A stretch of 64,000 nucleotides of DNA, taken from assembly GCA_946622415.1 (NCBI GenBank), contig CAMOPX010000001.1:62001-126000 (forward strand), in the 5' to 3' direction. Below are positions 52,561-61,758 of this stretch, in pieces. A program made the position numbers and the translations under genes. The DNA is from an uncultured bacterium. GTDB taxonomy: Bacteria; Cyanobacteriota; Vampirovibrionia; Gastranaerophilales; Gastranaerophilaceae. Under the pieces are notes generated by a model. It worked only from the letters and a program-made list of their open reading frames with translations. It was not told the DNA's origin and did not search any database. The stretch's first letter is position 1. Every line of letters begins with the position of its first letter.

Positions 52561-53897
52561 TATTTTTCTCCTCTCGGCAAAAGTAATGCCACAGAAACAA
52601 CATTAGAGTTTAAATATTTTTTTGCTATTTTTTCAAGATAAGCACAGTCTATTTTTTCCAGTGTTGCAAGATATTTTGATGCTAAAGATATATCATCCGT
52701 TACGGTTGCATAATATCCTATTGTATCTGCAATGTCACAGACTGTTTCTGAATCTTGTGCAAAATTAACCATTGCTCTTTTTTTTGCTTTTTTGAGTTCT
52801 TCTCCGGTTATATAATCCAAATCATCCAAATGGTCTTTTAATTCTTTTATTGCAGCTTCTTTTTTGGCAGGGTCAAAAACAGCTTCAATAAAGAAATTAT
52901 CCCCGTCTTTAAATTGATAATGACAGGAATCTACCTGATAAAAATACGGTTCATCCGTTTCTTCTATTAAGTCACTGTATAATCTTGAACTTTTTCCGTC
53001 ACCCAGTATTGTTGATAACAAATCGAGCGCTATCGTTTCTTTTAGGTTTTTTGCACTGTCGCATAATGCGCCCATCATAATATATCCGCTGTTTACTTCT
53101 GCAAAATCAATAGTCAAAGATGTTTTCTTTATTTTTGTTTCTTTTTTATATTTATCCGGAATGCATTTTTCAACTTTTGAGAAATCCTTGAATACAAAAT
53201 TCTTTTGAATTAAATCAATAACATAATCCTCATCAAACTCTCCCACTACTATGGTTGTTATGTTTTTTGGGGTATAGAAGGTTTGGTAGTATTTGTTGAT
53301 TTCATGTCTCGATATATTGGCAATAATTTCCTTTGTTCCGATTACTTCTCTTTTGTAGGGGTGATTGTCATACATAGAAGAATTTAAATTTTTATATATT
53401 TTTCTCCAGTTGTTATCTTCGCCCATTTTTATTTCTTCTATAACAACATATCTTTCACGTTTTTCATTCGGCGGTGCGCCGTTGGGATTGAAAACGGGAC
53501 CTATTTCGCAATTTGGAAATTGCGCATCAACTATCATATCACTGTGCATTTCAAGAGCAATTTTAAAATGTTCTGTCGGAATGTTTATGTAGTAAAATGT
53601 ATAGTCTTTCCATGTTGCCGCATTTATTATTCCGCCTTTTTGCTCCATGGTTCTGTCAAATACTCCTGCGGGATATTTTCTTGTTCCTTTAAAAAGCAAG
53701 TGTTCAACAAAATGCGAAACACCGTTATTGTCGTTGTTTTCATTTATTGAGCCTGTTTTTACCCAAGAGCTTATGTTTATCATCGGACTCTTTTTATGAG
53801 CTAAAACTACTTTGTGTCCGTTTTCAAAAGTGTATACACTCAACGGTTTTTCAAGATAAGGATAATTAATTTGTTCTTTTTTCGTTACTTTAGCCAT
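52560..53897 (-). CDS. M16B zinc peptidase, catalytic subunit
   Basis: 445 aa. Zinc site 'HFVEHLLFKGT' (HxxEH, about 64-74) with the third ligand Glu further on ('YVVIEEIKM'). Cleaves peptides or unfolded proteins; the family includes processing peptidases such as PqqF and mitochondrial MPP. It shares one base with the non-catalytic subunit gene (TAATG-type junction). The start ATG follows an AGAGG Shine-Dalgarno. Confidence 0.9.
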   Translation of the reverse strand: MAKVTKKEQINYPYLEKPLSVYTFENGHKVVLAHKKSPMINISSWVKTGSINENNDNNGVSHFVEHLLFKGTRKYPAGVFDRTMEQKGGIINAATWKDYTFYYINIPTEHFKIALEMHSDMIVDAQFPNCEIGPVFNPNGAPPNEKRERYVVIEEIKMGEDNNWRKIYKNLNSSMYDNHPYKREVIGTKEIIANISRHEINKYYQTFYTPKNITTIVVGEFDEDYVIDLIQKNFVFKDFSKVEKCIPDKYKKETKIKKTSLTIDFAEVNSGYIMMGALCDSAKNLKETIALDLLSTILGDGKSSRLYSDLIEETDEPYFYQVDSCHYQFKDGDNFFIEAVFDPAKKEAAIKELKDHLDDLDYITGEELKKAKKRAMVNFAQDSETVCDIADTIGYYATVTDDISLASKYLATLEKIDCAYLEKIAKKYLNSNVVSVALLLPRGEK

Positions 53898-53908
53898 TTA
53901 AAACCTCT

Positions 53909-54268
53909 TTAAATATCTTTTCTTAAAACACTTGCACCTTTTAAATATATGTGCTTTATTTCCTCTTGTTGCTTTTCCGTATTAACATTTAAAAGTATTC
54001 TAAGACATTTTCTTAAACTGTCTTTTACATCTAATTCCGTATAGCACATCATAGGTACATATTTAAAACCGCAGTTTTCTCTGGCAAATTTTGCCGGAAA
54101 TGCGGCATTTAAGTCGCTTGTTAAAGTAAATATCGCAAACGAAATATCTTCTGTTTTTATATTGTTTTTTGTAATTATCTCGTTCAACAATTCAATTGTT
54201 GCATTTTTAATGTCGTCAATTGTATTATTATCTACGCTTATTGCTCCTCTTATACCTCTTGAATACAT
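53909..54268 (-). CDS. aroH: Chorismate mutase, AroH class
   Basis: Converts chorismate to prephenate for Phe/Tyr synthesis. 119 aa, the size of B. subtilis AroH. 'RGIRGAISVDNNTI', 'FTLTSDLNAAFPAKFAREN', 'VPMMCYTELDV' and the final 'HIYLKGASVLRKD' match the trimeric AroH fold. It shares one base with the fmt stop and lies just upstream of the M16 pair in the same operon. Confidence 0.92.
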   Translation of the reverse strand: MYSRGIRGAISVDNNTIDDIKNATIELLNEIITKNNIKTEDISFAIFTLTSDLNAAFPAKFARENCGFKYVPMMCYTELDVKDSLRKCLRILLNVNTEKQQEEIKHIYLKGASVLRKDI

Positions 54269-55209
54269 TATATAAACATATCTCCTATTTTAATTCTTGC
54301 GCCGTTTGCCCATGAAAACGCATCCATCTCGCCTTTTCCTTCAGGCTTTACTTTAACGATTTTTAATCCGCCGTTTTTACATTTTACGGTTATACCTGTT
54401 TTTTCTATGTTTATTATTTCGCCGTTTTTGCCTTCATTTGCACTGCAGGGAATCGTTTTTATTATTTGAACTATTTTGTTATTGTATGTTGTGTGGTTTG
54501 TATTGATAAGATACATACCTCTTATCTTATTATGAAGCACATAATTATCGCTATCCCAATTTATTATTTTTTCTTCTTTTTTTAATTTTTTTGTAAAAGT
54601 AGCATCAGCATTGTTTTGGGGTATTGTTTTCAGGGTTCCTTCGTATAGTCCTTTTAAAGTTTCATCAAGAAGCTTGGGAGAAATGTCCGATATTTTTTCC
54701 ATTAATTCAACAACATTCATATTTTCGGGTATTTCAATTTTTTCTTGTAAACAAATATCACCGGCATCTAATTCAAGAACGGTTTTCATTGTTGTAATAC
54801 CTGTATATTTATGTCCTTCTATGATTGATTGAGCAATTGGGTTTGCACCTCTTAATTTCGGAAGAAGGCTCGCATGGAGATTAATTGTTGCAAATTTCGG
54901 TATGTCAATAACTTCTTGAGATAGAATTTGTCCGAATGCAAACGTTACAAAAAAATCAGAATCCATTGATTTTAAAATATCAATCAGGTCTCTATCCTTA
55001 GAAATTTTTTCGGGTTCAAAGATTTTAATATTGTTTTCTCTGGCGAATTTAACTATATTGTGTTCTTTTGTTTTACCTCTTGTTTGTCCTCTTTGGGGTT
55101 GAGTGATAAGTGCGCAAACATCATAATCGTTTGATTCAATAAAAAATTGAAAACTTTTTATTGCTATGTCGGGAGTTGCTAAATATATTATTTTAATTTT
55201 TTCATTCAT
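54268..55209 (-). CDS. fmt: Methionyl-tRNA formyltransferase
   Basis: Formylates initiator Met-tRNA. 313 aa from the ATG at 55207-55209. Catalytic Asn-His-Asp appear in 'NLHASLLPKLRGANP' and 'ELDAGDICLQ', and the C-terminal tRNA-binding domain is complete. The ATG is chosen because it overlaps the def stop by 8 bp in the usual def-fmt arrangement and precedes the first strand ('KIIYLATPDIA'). Confidence 0.95.
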   Translation of the reverse strand: MNEKIKIIYLATPDIAIKSFQFFIESNDYDVCALITQPQRGQTRGKTKEHNIVKFARENNIKIFEPEKISKDRDLIDILKSMDSDFFVTFAFGQILSQEVIDIPKFATINLHASLLPKLRGANPIAQSIIEGHKYTGITTMKTVLELDAGDICLQEKIEIPENMNVVELMEKISDISPKLLDETLKGLYEGTLKTIPQNNADATFTKKLKKEEKIINWDSDNYVLHNKIRGMYLINTNHTTYNNKIVQIIKTIPCSANEGKNGEIINIEKTGITVKCKNGGLKIVKVKPEGKGEMDAFSWANGARIKIGDMFI

Positions 55210-55834
55210 TTGTGTCGTCTGTTTCTTGTGTTTCTTCCTTTTGTTTTTCAACAATTTCAGGATGTTCTTTTTCAAATTTGACTATTTCTTCTTCAAGGAA
55301 ATCTTCATTAATTAACTTGTCTTCTTCAACGGGAGGTAAGTTGTATTTGGATAAAACTTCATTAGCTTCAAACCTGTTTCTGCAGTGGTCGATAAATAAT
55401 TTTCCTTCCAAATGGTCAAACTCGTGCTGAATGCATCGTGCAAGCAAACAGCCTTCTTTTGCTTCTTTAACAAACGGACGGTTATTAATATCATAAGCCT
55501 TTACTAAAATGTTTTTATACCGCCTTACGTTTGTATATGCTTTCGGAAAACTTAAACAACCTTCATAACTGTTTATTGCACCTTCTTTTTTGATTATTTT
55601 CGGATTAATAAAAATGATAGGGTCAATGGGGCCTTTGGGGTCTGATACATCTACAACAAAAATTCTTAAATTTTCTCCCACTTGCGGTGCGGCAAGACCA
55701 ACGCCATTGGCGTGATACATTGTATCTAACATATCATTTACAAGAGTCTTTATTTTCTTTGATATTTTTGTTACTTCCCTAGTCGGCTGTCTTAAAATCG
55801 GATTTCCGTATTTAATAATTTTTAATATGCTCAT
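55202..55834 (-). CDS. def: Peptide deformylase with acidic C-terminal tail
   Basis: Removes the formyl group from new proteins. Motifs 1-3: 'GVGLAAPQVG', 'EGCLSFP' and 'QHEFDHLEGKLF'. 210 aa, longer than the usual 170 because of an acidic Glu/Thr-rich tail of about 40 residues. Start: TGTTAATAT (55841-55849 minus) ends 6 nt before the ATG; no Shine-Dalgarno, probably leaderless. First gene of def-fmt-aroH-M16-M16. Confidence 0.95.
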   Translation of the reverse strand: MSILKIIKYGNPILRQPTREVTKISKKIKTLVNDMLDTMYHANGVGLAAPQVGENLRIFVVDVSDPKGPIDPIIFINPKIIKKEGAINSYEGCLSFPKAYTNVRRYKNILVKAYDINNRPFVKEAKEGCLLARCIQHEFDHLEGKLFIDHCRNRFEANEVLSKYNLPPVEEDKLINEDFLEEEIVKFEKEHPEIVEKQKEETQETDDTNE

Positions 55835-55840
55835 AACTCG

Positions 55841-55849
55841 ATATTAACA
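55841..55849 (-). promoter_or_regulatory. Extended -10 (TGT-TAATAT) of def, leaderless geometry
   Basis: Minus-strand TAATAT with an upstream TG, ending 6 nt before the def ATG at 55834. The hexamer matches consensus at four of six positions. Confidence 0.35.
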
Positions 55850-55960
55850 TATAAATATTATTTGAACAAATTTTGATTAGAGTTATATACTTTGGCAAAA
55901 AAAATATTTTTCGGGTTTTTAAATTTTATCAAACAAATATATTATTTTGAAAGGATAAGT

Positions 55961-56320
55961 ATGAAAACGAATTTTACAAATATTAATTTTGGCGGAAATA
56001 TCTATTTTGAAAAGCCTGAGTTATGGACAAACGGTATGCTCACTGCAATAGCCAAGAATGAAAGTATTCAAAATAAGCTCAATGATACCGATATAGTTGC
56101 ACGTATTTCAACAAAAACTGCGACTGATTCTTATATTAATACTTTCCACAGAAAAGGTGACACTCTATATAAAGTGAGCCTTGTTGAAGTGCCGGAAGCA
56201 AAGACATTTTTGGATAAAGTATTAAATTTTTTCGGTATCAATAAAACAATACATCCCGTAAACAAGCACTATCATTCTGCTTATACTACATGTAAACGTT
56301 TAGAAAATTTAAAAATTTAA
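55961..56320 (+). CDS. Small protein of unknown function
   Basis: 119 aa from the ATG at 55961, which follows GAAAGGATAAG. The N-terminus reads 'NINFGGNIYFEKPEL', echoing short motifs at the start of other proteins here. The rest is soluble, with a His/Tyr-rich tail ('VNKHYHSAYTTCKR'). Not recognised. No terminator is obvious before the rpoB promoter. Confidence 0.6.
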   Translation: MKTNFTNINFGGNIYFEKPELWTNGMLTAIAKNESIQNKLNDTDIVARISTKTATDSYINTFHRKGDTLYKVSLVEVPEAKTFLDKVLNFFGINKTIHPVNKHYHSAYTTCKRLENLKI

Positions 56321-56464
56321 TTTGATATAACCTATAAAGAAACTATAATTATTTTTTTAAAAATAGCGAACAAAAGAAAAAAAATTCAAAATTCAATTGG
56401 CAATTCATTTTACACGATTTTTTAAAAAATTCAAGTTTTTGTAAAATTTTATGAAGCCAAAATC

Positions 56465-56492
56465 TTGACCCTGCTTATTTAGCCAATATAAT
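56465..56492 (+). promoter_or_regulatory. rpoB promoter
   Basis: TTGACC (56465-56470), 16-bp spacer, TATAAT (56487-56492): a near-consensus housekeeping promoter. The 5' leader would be about 128 nt. A second -35-like TTGACA (56528-56533) has no good -10. The rest of 56321-56626 is A/T-rich with no gene seen. Confidence 0.7.
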
Positions 56493-56626
56493 TATTAGAG
56501 TCTTATAAAATGTTGCATTGTGGCAATTTGACATTTTTCGGATTTAAAAATCTTAAAAATATAGGTAGAGAGCTGCTTTTGCATTAATTTTAAAATGATT
56601 GTTATAACATATTTAGAGGTACTTAG

Positions 56627-59600
56627 ATGACAACAACAAACAAAGCTAGCCGTGTTACTCCACAAGGGATTCCCGGCACTCGTCTTACGGATTTACCTGA
56701 TTTAATTGAAGTTCAAAAGAAATCTTTTGAACAGTTTTTGAAAGAGGGATTAAAAGAAGAATTACTTTCTTTCAGCCCCATTAAAGACTATACGGGTAGA
56801 TTAGAACTTCACTTCTTGCCGAATTATACATTCGATAAACCGAAATATACAATTGAAGAAGCAAGAATTCATGACGCTACTTACGCAAAACAACTCAGAG
56901 TTATGATGCGTTTGGTTAATCGTGACAGTGGTGAAATAAAAGAACAAGAAGTATATATCGGCGACATTCCGACAATGACCGATAAAGGTACATTTATTGT
57001 AAACGGTGCAGAACGTGTTATTGTTTCACAAATCGTTCGTTCTCCCGGTATTTACTATAAAAAAGAAGTTTCTCCCACAGGTAAACGTTTGTATAACGCT
57101 ACGTTAATTCCTAACCGTGGTGCTTGGTTAAAAATTGAAACAGATTCTAACGACCTTGTATATGTAAAAATAGATAAAAACAGAAAAATATTGGCAACAA
57201 CATTATTAAAGGCTTTAGGTATTACTCCCGTTGAAATGGAAACATTGTTTACCCACTTTGATTTCTTAAAGAAAACATTGGATAAAGATACGGCAGCAAC
57301 AACCGATGAAGCTTTAGTTGAAGTTTACAAGAAATTAAGACCCGGTGATCCTGCTACTCCTGCAGGCGGTCGTTCTATATTGGAAGCTCGTTTCTTTGAT
57401 GAAAAGAAATACGATATAGGTAAAGTGGGTCGTTATAAATTAAATAAAAAACTCGGTTTAAACTTACCTGAAACGCAAAGAACAATCACAATACAAGATA
57501 TCGTTGCAGGTATTGAATATTTAATAAACCTCACATACGACGAAGGTACTCTGGATGATATTGACCACTTGGGAAATCGTAGAATCCGTTCTGTCGGTGA
57601 ATTATTACAAAACCAATTTAGAGTTGGTTTATCAAGAATCGAAAGAATTGTTAAAGAAAGAATGACTCTGCAAGATTCTGAAACTTTGACCCCGTTAAAT
57701 CTTTTAAATACTAAACCTTTAGTTGCGTCTTTAAAAGAATTTTTCGGTTCATCACAATTATCACAATTCATGGACCAAACAAATCCTCTTGCAGAACTTA
57801 CTCACAAACGTCGTATTTCCGCATTAGGCCCCGGCGGTTTAATGAGAGAAAGAGCAGGTTTTGCTGTTCGTGATATTCACCCTTCTCACTACGGACGTCT
57901 TTGTCCTGTTGAAACTCCGGAAGGTCCGAACGCAGGTTTGATTAACTCGCTTGCAACACACGCAAGAGTTAATGACTATGGTTTTATTGAAACTCCTTTC
58001 TTCGTTGTTAAAGACGGACAAGTAACAGATGAAGTTCACTATTTAACTGCAGATGAAGACGAAAACTATCGTGTTGCTCCTGCGGATATCGAATTAACAA
58101 AAGACAGAAAAATTAAAGACCCATACGTTCCTGTTAGATACAGAAGTGAATTTACAATGGGTGAATCAACAAAAGTCGATTATGTCGGTGTTTCTCCGAT
58201 ACAAATCATTTCTGTTGCAACATCATTGATTCCGTTTATTGAACACGATGATGCTAACCGTGCATTGATGGGTTCTAACATGCAACGTCAAGCCGTTCCT
58301 CTTTTGATTACTCAAAGACCGGTTGTTGGAACAGGTTTAGAAAAACGTGTTGCAAAGGATTCCGGAATGGTTGCTGTTTCGCCCGTTGACGGTACTGTTG
58401 TTAAAGTTATGGGTGAAGAAATTCATATTAAAGATTCAAAAGGTAACGTACATCAATGTCAACTTTTGAAATATGTTCGTTCAAACCAAGATACCTGCAT
58501 AAACCAAAAACCGCTTGTAAGTGAAGGTGACAAAGTAAAAGCAGGTGATGTTATAGCAGATGGTGCTTCAACCAATATGGGTGAACTTTCATTAGGTAAA
58601 AACGTTCTTGTAGCGTATATGCCTTGGGAAGGTTATAACTACGAAGATGCTATCCTGTTATCCGAACGTTGTGTTTATGATGATGTATTTACGTCACTTC
58701 ACATAGAAAAACTGGAAATTGACGCTCGTCAAACAAAACTCGGACCTGAAGAAATCACTCGTGAAATACCGAATGTTTCGGAAGATTCAATCAGACACCT
58801 TGATGAAAGAGGTATTGTTAGAATCGGTGCAAGAGTTTATGCAGACGATGTCTTAGTTGGTAAAATTACACCCAAGGGCGAATCCGAACATCCGCCGGAA
58901 GAAAAATTATTGAGAGCAATCTTTGCTGAAAAAGCAAGAGATGTTAAAGATAATTCACTTCGTGTTCCTCATGGTGAAGGCGGACGTGTAGTCGATGTTA
59001 AAGTATTTGACAGAGAAAAAGGTGATGAACTTCCGCCGGGTGCAAATACCGTTATCAGAGTTTATATTGCTCAAAAACGTAAAGTATCTGTTGGTGATAA
59101 ACTTTCAGGACGTCATGGTAACAAAGGTATTGTATCAAGAATTCTTCCTAAAGAAGATATGCCGTTCTTGCCTGACGGTACACCGGTTGATATAGTATTG
59201 AATCCTCTGGGTGTTCCTTCACGTATGAACGTTGGACAAACTTATGAACATTTACTCGGTTTAGCTTCTTATTTAACCGGAAATCACTATGAATCACCGT
59301 TGTTTGATGAAATGTACGGTGCAAACCAATCCGAAAAGAATACAAAAGCAGAACTTTTAAAAGGTATTAAGGAAAAAGGCATAGACTGGGTAGGAGAAGA
59401 CGGAAAAGTTACACTGTATGACGGCAGAACCGGTGAACCGTTTGATGAACCTATTGCCGTAGGTATTTCATACATACTTAAACTTGTCCACCTTGTTGAT
59501 GATAAAATTCACGCAAGGTCTACAGGTCCATACTCACTGGTTACTCAACAACCTCTGGGTGGTAAAGCTCAATTCGGTGGTCAAAGATTCGGTGAAATGG

Positions 59601-59941
59601 AAGTTTGGGCACTGGAAGCATACGGTGCAGCTTATACTCTGCAAGAAATGTTAACAATAAAATCAGATGATGTTAATGGTCGTTCAAGGGCTTATGAAGC
59701 TATTGTTAAAGGCGATAATATTCCTCGACCCGGTATCCCTGAATCATTCAAAGTATTGGTTCGTGAACTTCAAAGTATCGGTTTGGATATTGCGGTATCT
59801 AAAAAAGGCGGTGAAGAAGTTGATCTTATGTCCGATACGGATGACCTCAGAAAATCAGCACCGAAGAGAGTATTATCAGATATGGACTCTGAATTGTTGA
59901 ATTTCGACTTTTTAGACACAGGTGCCGGTTTTAAAGATTAG
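56627..59941 (+). CDS. rpoB: RNA polymerase beta subunit
   Basis: Core transcription subunit, 1104 aa. Starts '[18 protein letters not shown]' and carries family hallmarks such as '[19 protein letters not shown]' (rifampicin region), '[20 protein letters not shown]', '[18 protein letters not shown]' and '[13 protein letters not shown]'. rplL/rplJ do not precede it, which fits cyanobacterial relatives. The start follows AGAGG. Confidence 0.98.
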   Translation: MTTTNKASRVTPQGIPGTRLTDLPDLIEVQKKSFEQFLKEGLKEELLSFSPIKDYTGRLELHFLPNYTFDKPKYTIEEARIHDATYAKQLRVMMRLVNRDSGEIKEQEVYIGDIPTMTDKGTFIVNGAERVIVSQIVRSPGIYYKKEVSPTGKRLYNATLIPNRGAWLKIETDSNDLVYVKIDKNRKILATTLLKALGITPVEMETLFTHFDFLKKTLDKDTAATTDEALVEVYKKLRPGDPATPAGGRSILEARFFDEKKYDIGKVGRYKLNKKLGLNLPETQRTITIQDIVAGIEYLINLTYDEGTLDDIDHLGNRRIRSVGELLQNQFRVGLSRIERIVKERMTLQDSETLTPLNLLNTKPLVASLKEFFGSSQLSQFMDQTNPLAELTHKRRISALGPGGLMRERAGFAVRDIHPSHYGRLCPVETPEGPNAGLINSLATHARVNDYGFIETPFFVVKDGQVTDEVHYLTADEDENYRVAPADIELTKDRKIKDPYVPVRYRSEFTMGESTKVDYVGVSPIQIISVATSLIPFIEHDDANRALMGSNMQRQAVPLLITQRPVVGTGLEKRVAKDSGMVAVSPVDGTVVKVMGEEIHIKDSKGNVHQCQLLKYVRSNQDTCINQKPLVSEGDKVKAGDVIADGASTNMGELSLGKNVLVAYMPWEGYNYEDAILLSERCVYDDVFTSLHIEKLEIDARQTKLGPEEITREIPNVSEDSIRHLDERGIVRIGARVYADDVLVGKITPKGESEHPPEEKLLRAIFAEKARDVKDNSLRVPHGEGGRVVDVKVFDREKGDELPPGANTVIRVYIAQKRKVSVGDKLSGRHGNKGIVSRILPKEDMPFLPDGTPVDIVLNPLGVPSRMNVGQTYEHLLGLASYLTGNHYESPLFDEMYGANQSEKNTKAELLKGIKEKGIDWVGEDGKVTLYDGRTGEPFDEPIAVGISYILKLVHLVDDKIHARSTGPYSLVTQQPLGGKAQFGGQRFGEMEVWALEAYGAAYTLQEMLTIKSDDVNGRSRAYEAIVKGDNIPRPGIPESFKVLVRELQSIGLDIAVSKKGGEEVDLMSDTDDLRKSAPKRVLSDMDSELLNFDFLDTGAGFKD

Positions 59942-59995
59942 TTTAATTATTTAAAACAGGTTAAAGTTAAAGATTATTAAATCAAAGGAGAATAA

Positions 59996-61708
59996 ATGTC
60001 TACAAGTATCGATTATTTTGATTATATAAGAATTTCAATAGCATCGCCCGAAAGAATTCTGAAATGGTCATACGGGGAAGTTACTAAACCCGAAACAATA
60101 AACTATAGAACACTTAAACCGGAAAGAGACGGTTTGTTCTGCGAAAAAATCTTTGGACCAACAAAGGACTGGGAATGTTTTTGCGGAAAATATAAAAGAG
60201 TAAGACACAAAGGTATTATATGCGAACGCTGCGGTGTTGAAGTTACCGATTCAAAAGTGCGTCGTCACAGAATGGGTCACATTAAGCTAGCTGCTCCTGT
60301 TTCTCATATTTGGTTCTTAAAAGGTATTCCATCCTATCTTGGCTTACTTTTGGACATGACATTAAAAGATTTGGAACAAATCATATATTTCAACAACTAT
60401 GTTGTTGTTGACGGTGCCGATAGTCCTTTCAAGAAATTCCAATTATTAAACGAAGAAGAATACGAAAACTACGTTATGGAAAATGAAGATACCAAGTTAA
60501 AAGTTGGTATCGGTGCAGAAGTTATTAAAGAACTTCTTGAAGAAATTAATCTTGAAGAATTGGCAAACGATATCAGAAGCGAACTTGAAAGTTCAGGCGG
60601 TTCTGTTCAAAAGAGAGCAAAATTAATCAAAAGATTAAGATTAATTGAATCTTTAATCGAATCCGGTACTGAACCTTCTTGGTTTATTATGACAGTATTA
60701 CCTGTTACACCGCCGGATTTGCGTCCTATGGTACAACTCGACGGTGGCAGATTTGCTACATCTGACCTTAATGACCTATACAGACGTGTAATTAACAGAA
60801 ACAATCGTTTGTTAAGATTATTGGAAATGGGTGCACCCGAAATTATCGTTCGTAATGAAAAACGTATGTTACAAGAAGCTGTTGATGCTTTGATTGATAA
60901 CGGACGCAGAGGAAGAACGGTAGTCGGACCTAATTCAAGACCTTTAAAATCATTATCAAATATTATCGAAGGTAAACAAGGTCGTTTCCGTCAAAACCTT
61001 CTTGGTAAACGTGTTGACTATTCAGGCCGTTCCGTTATCGTAGTAGGTCCTCAATTACAATTGAATCAATGCGGTTTGCCTAAAGAGATGGCAATCGAAT
61101 TATTTAAACCGTTCGTTGTTAACAAATTAATTGAACGCGGATTGGTTCAAAATATTAAATCAGCTAAAAAGAAAATTGAACGTTCCGAAGCCATTGTTTG
61201 GGATATTTTGGAAGAGGTTGTAGACGGACACCCCGTTATGTTAAACCGTGCTCCTACCCTTCACAGACTCGGTATTCAGGCGTTTGAACCGGTGCTTGTT
61301 GAAGGTCGTGCTATTCAACTTCACCCGCTCGTATGTACAGCATTCAATGCCGACTTCGACGGTGACCAAATGGCTGTTCACGTACCGCTTTCAATAGAAG
61401 CTCAAGCAGAAGCAAGAATGCTTATGCTTGCAACAAATAACATTCTTGCTCCGGCTACAGGTAAACCTGTTATTACTCCTACGCAAGATATGGTACTTGG
61501 TATGTATTATTTAACAATTATTAAAGATCCGAATGCCCCGATAAAAGGTTACTTCCACGACTTTACGGATGTAATGGCAGCATTTGAAACAGGTGTTCTG
61601 AAGCTTCACGATAAAGTAATTGTTAGAGATGAAAACGGCGAAAGAATTGAAACTACTCCCGGCAGAATTATATTTAATGAAACCGTTAGAAAATCAGTTC
61701 TTGCATAG
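59996..61708 (+). CDS. rpoC1: RNA polymerase gamma subunit (N-terminal half of beta')
   Basis: 570 aa, corresponding to the front part of beta'. The N-terminal zinc ribbon '[19 protein letters not shown]' and the catalytic Mg motif '[12 protein letters not shown]' are both present. The stop at 61708 is followed by a new ribosome site and ATG for rpoC2, so this is a true split gene, as in cyanobacteria and plastids. The start follows AAAGGAG. Confidence 0.97.
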   Translation: MSTSIDYFDYIRISIASPERILKWSYGEVTKPETINYRTLKPERDGLFCEKIFGPTKDWECFCGKYKRVRHKGIICERCGVEVTDSKVRRHRMGHIKLAAPVSHIWFLKGIPSYLGLLLDMTLKDLEQIIYFNNYVVVDGADSPFKKFQLLNEEEYENYVMENEDTKLKVGIGAEVIKELLEEINLEELANDIRSELESSGGSVQKRAKLIKRLRLIESLIESGTEPSWFIMTVLPVTPPDLRPMVQLDGGRFATSDLNDLYRRVINRNNRLLRLLEMGAPEIIVRNEKRMLQEAVDALIDNGRRGRTVVGPNSRPLKSLSNIIEGKQGRFRQNLLGKRVDYSGRSVIVVGPQLQLNQCGLPKEMAIELFKPFVVNKLIERGLVQNIKSAKKKIERSEAIVWDILEEVVDGHPVMLNRAPTLHRLGIQAFEPVLVEGRAIQLHPLVCTAFNADFDGDQMAVHVPLSIEAQAEARMLMLATNNILAPATGKPVITPTQDMVLGMYYLTIIKDPNAPIKGYFHDFTDVMAAFETGVLKLHDKVIVRDENGERIETTPGRIIFNETVRKSVLA

Positions 61709-61758
61709 AACATCAATCTTTATAATAGTTAATTAAACAATAATGAGGTAATAAAATA

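Noticed and set aside
57400-59900. Several antisense ORFs in rpoB
   Set aside because: They lack ribosome sites and family matches and are expected shadows of a long coding gene.
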